Assembly (NCBI GenBank): GCA_001825665.1
Contig: MHXZ01000042.1
Location: forward strand, 1-35,598
Reading direction: 5' to 3'
From: Planctomycetes bacterium GWF2_41_51
GTDB lineage: Bacteria > Planctomycetota > Phycisphaerae > Sedimentisphaerales > UBA12454
Length of the DNA: 35,598 nucleotides
This document shows positions 1-6,076 of this stretch, in pieces; within the stretch, counting starts at the first letter, position 1; each line of letters begins with the position of its first letter. A program made the position numbers and the translations under genes. Under the pieces are notes generated by a model. The model was not told the DNA's origin, did no database searches, and worked only from the letters and a program-made list of their open reading frames with translations.

Positions 1-600
1 GCTTAATGCGTAATTTTTGAGCATAATCTTGATTTTGCCGTCATTTGGCGGCCTGTACAGGAAATTCGGGCTTCTGCCGTATAAAATCCTGTCGGCGCCT
101 TCGGTAATTACGCCATCGAAGATTCCCATCGAATCGAGTTCGGCGGCCAAATCATTGCTATATATTAGTTCGGTATTGCGAAAAACTCTCGGCCTTTGGC
201 CAAAAAGTGTTTCGATAGTATCCATATGCTTGAAAATCTGGTCGCGGAATTCTCCGCGGGAATACAAAAAGCTCAAACTATGATAATAGGTTTCTGCGAT
301 GAACTCAACGCATCCTGTCCGTGCCAGCGCATCGAAAGTGCTCATTACTTCCGGCGCATATTCGGCCAGTTGTTCGAGTAAAACTCCTGTGATGCTGTAT
401 GCCACTTTAAATTTGCCATCGTGTTTCCGAATTAAATCGAGGATTACCCGATTTGCGGGGAGATAACATTTGTTTGCGACCTTTTGACAGATTGCTTTGT
501 TCTTGAAATCGTCAAAATATCGGTGATCCTGGTCAAAAACAGTATAATGTCTTAGCCTGAAAGGCTGATGGACTTGAAAATAAAAACATACTGATGGCAT
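1..600 (-). CDS. GH57 glycoside hydrolase (alpha-amylase-like), N-terminal part, cut by left edge
   Basis: I translated this region by hand; it is open to the left edge and gives about 200 residues. It starts MPSVCFYFQVHQPFRLR, the first conserved GH57 block, with the HQP motif that lines the active site. A second block, CVEFIAETYYHSL, begins near residue 99. Further on come RNTELIY and EGADRIL, both typical of GH57 alpha-amylase or 4-alpha-glucanotransferase relatives. The catalytic Glu and Asp would lie beyond the edge. The ATG sits 43 bases downstream of the glycosyltransferase stop, so the two are probably co-transcribed. Known family role: hydrolysis or transfer of alpha-1,4-glucans in the cytoplasm. 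Substrate and exact activity cannot be told from the fragment. Confidence 0.85.
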   Translation of the reverse strand, partial: MPSVCFYFQVHQPFRLRHYTVFDQDHRYFDDFKNKAICQKVANKCYLPANRVILDLIRKHDGKFKVAYSITGVLLEQLAEYAPEVMSTFDALARTGCVEFIAETYYHSLSFLYSRGEFRDQIFKHMDTIETLFGQRPRVFRNTELIYSNDLAAELDSMGIFDGVITEGADRILYGRSPNFLYRPPNDGKIKIMLKNYALS

Positions 601-643
601 ATATCAATCCCTTGATTTAATTTTTCTTCCTTCAGACCTGTTG

Positions 644-1951
644 TCAGACGCAGAGCGCCTGTTCAACAACCTGCAAATATACTTGTCTGCATTTTTCAGC
701 AGCGTCTTCCCATCGCAGCTTCCTGACTTCGAAATTTCCGTGTTCTTTCAGGGTCATCTGCAAAGGCGGGTATTTTAATACCGCGACAATTTTATTAGCT
801 ATTTCTTCCACATCCCAGAAATCCGCTTTCAGGACGTGCGTTAATACTTCCGAAACGCCGCTTTGCTTGCTAATCAGCACCGGCACATCGTTATTGAGCG
901 CCTCCAGCGGTGCAATTCCAAACGGCTCCGAAACGCTCGGCATTACGTAAAGGTCGGCTCTTTCATAGACTTTGCGTACATCTTCGCCGCGTAAAAAGCC
1001 CGTGAACAAAACTTTACTGCCTATACCAAGCTGTGCCGCAAGCTCAATCGTTCTTTTCATCATATCGCCTGAGCCTGCCATCACGAACCGGACATTATCC
1101 ATAACCTCGAGCACTTTTTTAGCTGCGCCCAGGAAATATTCCGGTCCCTTCTGCATTGTTATTCTGCCCAGGAACAGAACGATTTTCTCGTCTCTGCTTA
1201 TACCTATTTTGCCAAGGCCGAATCCATTACCGTTCTTTTCGATACCATTATATACCACTTCCACTTTATCGCCCGATATTCCGTACCGCGATAAAATGAT
1301 GTTTTTTGTAAGATAGCTTACCGCGATAATCTTATCGGCAGCGTGCATTCCCGCTCGCTCTAAATTATAAATCATCTGATTGACATGTTCACCGCTGCGG
1401 TCGAATTCCGTCGAATGAACATGAATAACCAATGGTTTGCCGCTGACAGCCGCTACCGCTATGCCCGCCGAGTATGTCATCCAGTCGTGTGCGTGTATAA
1501 CATCGAAACTATCCTGCATCGCAAGTTTCACCGCAGCAGCCGCATATCTGTGAACTTCCGCGTACATATCGCCGGCATAATGACCATTATCCTGTAAATG
1601 TTCATCGTTTACAATACCAGTCATCCTTTGCTGTTTGGTGCGGATTAGTTCTTCAATTTCAGTCTGGTAACTGCTTTCGGTTTCGTATGGTTTTAAAGGT
1701 GAATCAATGGTTTTGATTTTTATATTTTTGATTTCATCTGTTTCCCATTCCATCTGATATTCGCCTTTTATATCGCCGGGCGTTCGCAGAGTGATATGGG
1801 TGGACGGATTGGGGGTACGTATCATTCTCGGAAGAACGAACGTAATTTCGAGACCCTGCTTGCTCATTGCTTTAGTTAAACCGTAGCAAGCCGTGCCTAA
1901 ACCGCCGCTGATAAATGGCGGGAACTCCCATCCTAACATAAAAACTTTCAA
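644..1951 (-). CDS. GT4/GT5-type glycosyltransferase, probable glycogen or alpha-glucan synthase
   Basis: 435 residues with a GT-B fold. The N-terminus MKVFMLGWEFPPFISGGLG carries the glycine-rich donor/acceptor loop. The middle has DVIHAHDWMTYSAG, and the C-terminal Rossmann domain has KIVLFLGRITMQKGPEYF and the EPFGIAPLEAL retaining-transferase E-x7-E motif. The start is TTG: the homolog-like MKV(L/F)M opening is kept, and GGAG lies about 11 bases upstream; the internal ATG at codon 5 would trim this strand. The gene precedes a GH57 gene by 43 bases. This pairing is common in bacteria that store or remodel alpha-glucan, so glycogen synthesis or modification is the best inference. The nucleotide-sugar donor is not determinable here. 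Confidence 0.82.
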   Translation of the reverse strand: MKVFMLGWEFPPFISGGLGTACYGLTKAMSKQGLEITFVLPRMIRTPNPSTHITLRTPGDIKGEYQMEWETDEIKNIKIKTIDSPLKPYETESSYQTEIEELIRTKQQRMTGIVNDEHLQDNGHYAGDMYAEVHRYAAAAVKLAMQDSFDVIHAHDWMTYSAGIAVAAVSGKPLVIHVHSTEFDRSGEHVNQMIYNLERAGMHAADKIIAVSYLTKNIILSRYGISGDKVEVVYNGIEKNGNGFGLGKIGISRDEKIVLFLGRITMQKGPEYFLGAAKKVLEVMDNVRFVMAGSGDMMKRTIELAAQLGIGSKVLFTGFLRGEDVRKVYERADLYVMPSVSEPFGIAPLEALNNDVPVLISKQSGVSEVLTHVLKADFWDVEEIANKIVAVLKYPPLQMTLKEHGNFEVRKLRWEDAAEKCRQVYLQVVEQALCV

Positions 1952-2234
1952 GACCTTTATGTCTCCAAAAAAAAATCCCTTTGTTGTTCCCGCATAAACG
2001 GGAATCTGTTTATCGATTTGGATACTATTGGCATACTTTTGTTAAAAATTTTACTTAATAGTATAATCGGTTTTTTTAAGGCTTATACTTAACTAAATTG
2101 TCCCATAAAATCAATTTTCAGTATCGGCAGCCCTGTTTTTATTCAGTTATCGGACTTTCACAGGGTATAAATATAAAAAAGACGCAAGGAGTATAAAAAA
2201 AGGAGATAAAGGAAAATTCTGATTAAGTGGGGTT
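1952..2234. other. Intergenic region upstream of the glycosyltransferase gene
   Basis: No credible gene. A small palindrome, TTCCCG-CATAAA-CGGGAA, lies at 1987-2004 inside a sequence resembling the widespread 'TTCCCGC..GCGGGAATC' dispersed repeat. It would fall in the 5' leader of the minus-strand glycosyltransferase. The rest is A+T-rich and presumably holds that gene's promoter, which I cannot place with confidence. Confidence 0.4.
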
Positions 2235-2279
2235 AAAAAAAAACCGACCTCTATCAGTTTTGCCAATAGAGGCCGGTTT
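2235..2279 (-). terminator. Rho-independent terminator of the histone gene
   Basis: The arms aaaccgacctctat (2241-2254) and atagaggccggttt (2266-2279) pair over about 14 bases with one mismatch position and an 11-base loop. On the minus strand the stem is followed by an unbroken run of nine U at 2235-2243. This fits termination of transcripts coming from the histone gene. Confidence 0.85.
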
Positions 2280-2297
2280 CGTTGTTTTGTCCTGCAA

Positions 2298-2373
2298 CAC
2301 CCTTGAGGGTGGAAACTGCCGCGATTGAAGCCGGGCTATCTTATTGGTAGCCCACCGGCAATCGCGACCAGTT
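2298..2373 (-). ncRNA. Structured 3' untranslated RNA between histone stop codon and terminator
   Basis: Read on the minus strand, a long imperfect hairpin begins three bases after the histone stop codon. AACTG (2369-2373) pairs with CAGTT (2314-2318), CGCGATTG with CAATCGCG, and GGGCTA with TAGCCC, with small internal loops and a roughly nine-base apical loop. It is followed by a second small hairpin CACCC-TTGA-GGGTG at 2298-2311 and then by the terminator. Three hairpins in a row is far more structure than termination needs. It could be a 3'-end-derived small RNA, a stability element or a protein-binding site. I do not recognise it as any named RNA family; it lacks tRNA features. Confidence 0.5.
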
Positions 2374-2376
2374 CGA

Positions 2377-2571
2377 TTACAGGTCCTGCGGCTTCAGTGT
2401 GCTGCGTCTGTTAGCCTTTGTTCTTTCGCAAGCGCCGTCAAGTATGCAATAAATTTTATTGCTTAATGCGCCAAGAGCATCAGCAGATGTCATCATCTTT
2501 TTGCTCTTTACATACGCTTTGACTTTGCTTGCAACAATCAAAGACTCTTTTCCAGCTTTTTTCTTTGCCAT
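2377..2571 (-). CDS. Bacterial histone (single histone-fold protein, 64 aa)
   Basis: A 64-residue basic protein. After a lysine-rich start (MAKKKAGKE) come a short helix (about 13-24, ASKVKAYVKSKK), a loop, a long central helix (about 29-54, ending ERTKANRR) and a final STLKPQDL. This order is the helix-strand-helix histone fold. The end matches the archaeal and bacterial histone signature R-x-T-x-x-x-x-D, which forms the second loop and last helix. The length matches the short Bdellovibrio-type bacterial histones rather than the about 140-residue fused DUF1931 type. It would dimerise and bind or coat DNA. GGAGG sits nine bases before the ATG, suggesting strong translation. It has its own terminator and is divergent from the DUF2007 gene. 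The fold is assigned by eye from the pattern. Confidence 0.75.
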   Translation of the reverse strand: MAKKKAGKESLIVASKVKAYVKSKKMMTSADALGALSNKIYCILDGACERTKANRRSTLKPQDL

Positions 2572-2855
2572 GTCAGATATCCTCCATGCAAAATAAACAA
2601 CAACAATTCCTTTTTTATCGGCCCTTTACGACAAGACCGACTTTATAGAGCGTATTTTGAATACTTATAAGACCTTTTGCAACAAAAATTTTCGTAAAAA
2701 GTACAAAATTTTGCATTTATTAGGCCTTTCGCGCTATTTTTTACATTATTCCCCCCCTGTTTTTGGTCGAAAACACCTTCGGAAGCTGTTTTACAGCACA
2801 CTAAGACTTTGTGTGCACAGCGGCTTATGCCTGAAATAAGTAATGGAGTCAGTTT

Positions 2856-3200
2856 ATGAATCCTGATGACAAAACAAATAATGAACAGAAATCGGCTCTG
2901 GAAGATTACGTTACAATAGCCATCGCTGAGGATGTAGACCTTGCGAATGATTATTGTGATATCCTTATAAAGAACCACATCCCGGCCGTTACCGCGACCC
3001 AAAAAAGCTATTCATCGAATATTATCGGGACAGCGGTTATGGTTCCGGATAGTTTTTTCGAACAGGCACAGGAAGTTATTGAATCCCAGCAATGTCTGGA
3101 CAGTTTTCTCGATGACGCCTTCAATGATACCGACAACTGGAACAATGAAAAACCTTCAGACTACGATAATCAGGGAAATAACAGCGATGACAGATTATAA
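2856..3200 (+). CDS. DUF2007-type putative signal-transducing protein
   Basis: 114 residues. The core, from about residue 18 (YVTIAIAEDVDLANDYCDIL) to residue 75 (MVPDSFFEQAQEVIES), has the beta-alpha-beta pattern of DUF2007, the small 'putative prokaryotic signal transducing protein' domain often found in tandem with regulators. The last 35 residues are acidic and low in complexity, rich in Asp and Asn, and probably disordered. GGAG stands about nine bases ahead of the ATG. The stop overlaps or nearly touches the next gene, so the two form an operon. The biochemical role of this family is not established; the assignment is to the domain only. Confidence 0.7.
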   Translation: MNPDDKTNNEQKSALEDYVTIAIAEDVDLANDYCDILIKNHIPAVTATQKSYSSNIIGTAVMVPDSFFEQAQEVIESQQCLDSFLDDAFNDTDNWNNEKPSDYDNQGNNSDDRL

Positions 3201-3225
3201 TTTTACAGATAGCGAGGTAACGAAA

Positions 3226-3576
3226 GTGGAAGAATATAAAACACATTTAGATAACTGTTTTACATCAAGACGACAGGAAGTCGCCGAAAGACGTTCAGAA
3301 TCCAGAAGAACAGAAGAAGACAGAAGAGTTTGCCTCGATAGACGCCGCGGACCGGGAAAAAGACGCTCTGACGAAAGACGATGCGCCGAAGAAGGTCAAA
3401 TGACCGACGAACAGTTCGAGTTCGTTATGGCTGTCGACCAGTATAAAAAACAGAATAATAAACCTTTTCCGAGCTGGACCGAAATTCTCGAAGTCTTAAA
3501 AGCTATCGGCTACCGCAAAGTTGCCGAACCTTGCTCAATAAAGGATTTACAGAATAAGCAGCAATCGGAAAATTAA
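3226..3576 (+). CDS. Small arginine-rich protein, unknown function
   Basis: 116 residues if begun at the GTG at 3226, which has GAGGT seven bases upstream. The longer frame back to an ATG at 3187 would overlap the previous gene by 14 bases and has a poorer ribosome site. Residues about 14-51 form a strongly basic, arginine-doublet repeat (RRQEVAERRSESRR, EEDRR, DRRRGPGKRRSDERR), probably a charged helix able to bind nucleic acid or acidic protein. The last 60 residues (from MTDEQFEFVMAVDQYKKQNN) are a mixed-charge globular region containing FPSWTEILEVLKAIGYRKV, which resembles a small winged or helical domain. I do not recognise the family. Coupling to the DUF2007 gene hints at a shared task, perhaps partner or regulator. 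Confidence 0.65.
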   Translation: MEEYKTHLDNCFTSRRQEVAERRSESRRTEEDRRVCLDRRRGPGKRRSDERRCAEEGQMTDEQFEFVMAVDQYKKQNNKPFPSWTEILEVLKAIGYRKVAEPCSIKDLQNKQQSEN

Positions 3577-3643
3577 GTAATGGCCGAATGCCATTGCCGT
3601 AGTGCGAAAACGTGGTGTTAGATTTTAAGCTTTAATTTTTAAG

Positions 3644-4498
3644 CTATCGCAGATGATGCTTCCTGTCCATCAACAGGATAGACTTTTGGAAAAGAGCCGG
3701 GCTTAATTTCTCCTTCAGGATTTTCTTGGCTTCCACAATATATGTTCTCTGGCTTAAGTGCGTGATGATAACATATTGATTATTCAGTTCGTTGAGCATC
3801 TTTATAAAATCATCGATATGCATGTGGTCGCCGGCCAAGGCTCTGTCGGTGTGTTCATCAGCGACAAAAGTGCATTCGGCAATCAGAAACTTGCTATTGG
3901 CGATAAAATCATATTTTGAGAAATTCATATAACTCGTATCGCCAAGGTATGTCGCTATCGGCGTCTCGACAGGGTAATCAATTGCAATATTCTTTTTCTT
4001 TAGAGCGACAATTTCATGGCTTGCCAGTCCTAAGTATTCTTCTTTGAGTTTTTTCTTTGTTTCAATTACTGTAAATCCAAGCGAACCTTTGCTGTGCTTT
4101 GTCGCGAACGCACGTACAAAAAGGTTAGGTTTAATGAAATATTCGTCTCCATCCTTCATCGCGACGAAATTTGCAGGTATCCTGTTACCGTCGAGTTTTC
4201 CCCACGATTTTATGATTTCATCGACTTGCGTAAGGATATTTTCAGAAGCCAATACCGTTCCGGGTTTTTGTCCGCAGAATTTCCTGTGGGAAAGATAATA
4301 CGCGATTCCTGCCGCGTGATCCATGTGCCCGTGAGTAAGCAGTACGTTGTTTATACTTATAAGCTGGTCAGGCGCCTTGCCGATATCGAAACATATATCG
4401 AGCTGCGGAACAGCAACAACGGTTTCCTCGCCCGCTACAGAGTAGCCGACAATGTCATAATCATCTATTTTTATTCTTGCAAGATTGTGGCTTGGCAT
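3644..4498 (-). CDS. Metallo-beta-lactamase-fold hydrolase, RNase Z-like
   Basis: 284 residues of MBL fold. The metal-binding motif THGHMDH is at residues 55-61, followed by a kinked ATKHSKGSLGFTV block (the RNase Z 'HxxxS.G' region), LGDTSY with the bridging aspartate, ECTF, and a late ITHLSQR histidine. These follow the order seen in tRNase Z/ElaC, though the protein is a little short and its N-terminus (VAGEETVVAVPQLDICFDIG) is the diverged type seen in plant-like and cyanobacterial relatives. The likely role is tRNA 3'-trailer cleavage or another phosphodiester hydrolysis. It sits 37 bases after a small membrane gene at the end of the rnr operon. The specific substrate remains an inference. 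Confidence 0.75.
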   Translation of the reverse strand: MPSHNLARIKIDDYDIVGYSVAGEETVVAVPQLDICFDIGKAPDQLISINNVLLTHGHMDHAAGIAYYLSHRKFCGQKPGTVLASENILTQVDEIIKSWGKLDGNRIPANFVAMKDGDEYFIKPNLFVRAFATKHSKGSLGFTVIETKKKLKEEYLGLASHEIVALKKKNIAIDYPVETPIATYLGDTSYMNFSKYDFIANSKFLIAECTFVADEHTDRALAGDHMHIDDFIKMLNELNNQYVIITHLSQRTYIVEAKKILKEKLSPALFQKSILLMDRKHHLR

Positions 4499-4535
4499 AA
4501 CAGGATTCTATCACAAATTTGCTTTTTTTCCAGTT

Positions 4536-4766
4536 CTAAAAAATCACGGACAGAAATAACAAAATCATCCCCATAACCACTCCCCCGAAAGTAATCTGCG
4601 ATAATTTATTATAGCGAGCCAAATCGGGACTGCTGTCTTCGAATTCCCAATATATATCGTCTATTTCGGAATCCTGTTTCGGCTTTAGTTTAAGTTTTAC
4701 AAATATATAAGCACAAGCCGAAACAAGGAAAACCAAACTTCCGGCTAATAATAAAAATATTTTCAT
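4536..4766 (-). CDS. Small two-helix membrane protein, unknown function
   Basis: 76 residues with a hydrophobic segment at about 2-24 (IFLLLAGSLVFLVSACAYIF), a charged, acidic middle (EIDDIYWEFEDSSPDLARYNKL) and a second segment at about 57-76 ending at the C-terminus. Its ATG overlaps the alkaline phosphatase stop as ATGA, which indicates translational coupling. I recognise no family. A role in membrane anchoring or as a partner of the upstream gene product is possible but unproven. Confidence 0.65.
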   Translation of the reverse strand: MKIFLLLAGSLVFLVSACAYIFVKLKLKPKQDSEIDDIYWEFEDSSPDLARYNKLSQITFGGVVMGMILLFLSVIF

Positions 4767-6076
4767 TTGGATACGGTTTTTCTTGCTTCAAGAATACTGA
4801 AAATTGTTTTTGGAATATCAGTATTATCTATATAGTTTCCGTAAACAGGGTCTTTGCCTTTTATGTGAGTCGTCAAATTTTTTGAACCCTGCCCTTTTGC
4901 ATAAAGAAATACAGGTGCGTTAGTATGACCGCCGCTATGCCATTCGAAACTCGGCATTTTACCTTTGCCGTTATTAACGACCGCTTTTTTCTTCGGGCCT
5001 GTTAAATATCCGGTCTGATGGTCTGCCGTTATAATCAAAAGAGTATCGTTCCAATTGCTTTTTGTTTCAACCCAATTGATGACTGCATCTGCTGCGCTGT
5101 AAAAATCCATCATTTCCTCAATCATCCGTGTTCTCTCATTACCGTGTGATGCCCAGTCAACCGCCCCCGCCTCTATCATCACGAAAAATCCGTCCGGGTC
5201 ATCATCAAGCACATTCAGAGCCGCCAATGACATTTCTGACAGGTTCGGAACATTTTCATTTAACGGCACATCGAATGGGACGCGAGATTTTCCGCTGCGT
5301 TTTTGCTGCAATGTTTCTGCGGTCTCCGGTACTCCGCAAACTCTTTTTGGTGTCGGCCCTTCCATAAGGCTAACAAATTCCTGTTTGCTTTGTATCAAAG
5401 TCCATTTATCCGGGGTTCCATCATCGTCAGCGTCAGCACCTGCCGCATCTGCCGCCAGAGGACTCCACATCTGCATCCATTTTTTCTCAGGCGATGAAAG
5501 TTTATTGCCATTATTGTCGTACAAAGGATTTCCGCAGCCGAATATTACTTCCAGTGCGCTTTCGTTTATCATTTTTTCTGCGATCTCCACATAATCATTC
5601 CGCGAATCATCATGAACAGAAAATCCCGCCGGTGTGGCATGATAATACGGCACAGTAGTTACAACTCCGGTTGCCATTCCGAGTTTTTCGCATTTTTCTA
5701 TAACGTTTTCAATCTTTTTGTCTTTGTGGTCTACCCCGATTGAACCTCTATTTGTTTTAATCCCTGTCGCAAGCGCCGTTGACGCCGCCGCGCTGTCGGT
5801 ATAACCATCTTTCACATAGCCGAAATCTTTAACTGCTTTTTTGGAATCGTATGAACTGCCGTACGGAAAAGTCGTTACCGATAGCTGAACAGGAAATTTT
5901 TCAAACTTCTGCGCACTTTTTTTACCGCTGCTGTAGTAATTCGCCGCCTGAATGTGATTTCTTCCGCCGCCGTCAACTATTATCATTATTATATTTTTAG
6001 GATTTTGGGAAGTTGCCGCTGCTGCAAATGAAGTTATTAGAATAACCATCAAGGTTGAATATTTTATAGCTTTCAT
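4763..6076 (-). CDS. Alkaline phosphatase, PhoA family, exported
   Basis: 437 residues. The N-terminus (MKAIKYSTLMVILITSFAAA) is a signal peptide. The first metal aspartate is in IIVDGGGRN (Asp35). The nucleophile serine is Ser95 in TDSAAASTALATG, the classical PhoA site. EAGAVDWASHGN and ADHQTGY supply later metal ligands, and WHSGGHTNAPV carries the final zinc histidine. This is the full set for a phosphomonoesterase acting outside the cytoplasm. An insert around 205-225 (AAGADADDDGTPDKW) is a calcium-binding-like acidic loop. Its ATG overlaps the rnr stop as ATGA and its stop overlaps the next start, so it is translationally coupled on both sides. Export from the middle of an RNase operon is unusual. 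Confidence 0.9.
   Translation of the reverse strand: MKAIKYSTLMVILITSFAAAATSQNPKNIIMIIVDGGGRNHIQAANYYSSGKKSAQKFEKFPVQLSVTTFPYGSSYDSKKAVKDFGYVKDGYTDSAAASTALATGIKTNRGSIGVDHKDKKIENVIEKCEKLGMATGVVTTVPYYHATPAGFSVHDDSRNDYVEIAEKMINESALEVIFGCGNPLYDNNGNKLSSPEKKWMQMWSPLAADAAGADADDDGTPDKWTLIQSKQEFVSLMEGPTPKRVCGVPETAETLQQKRSGKSRVPFDVPLNENVPNLSEMSLAALNVLDDDPDGFFVMIEAGAVDWASHGNERTRMIEEMMDFYSAADAVINWVETKSNWNDTLLIITADHQTGYLTGPKKKAVVNNGKGKMPSFEWHSGGHTNAPVFLYAKGQGSKNLTTHIKGKDPVYGNYIDNTDIPKTIFSILEARKTVSK

Noticed and set aside
2314-2373. tRNA-like or riboswitch-like folding near the histone gene
   Set aside because: No T-loop, no anticodon arm and no known riboswitch core. It is better treated as an unnamed structured 3' untranslated region.
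2643-3002. 119-residue minus-strand open frame
   Set aside because: It overlaps the DUF2007 gene and its leader antisense, has no recognisable domain, and has low-complexity composition.
3079-3225. Longer start for the arginine-rich gene
   Set aside because: It overlaps the DUF2007 gene in another frame. The GTG at 3226 has a better ribosome site and begins at the basic region.
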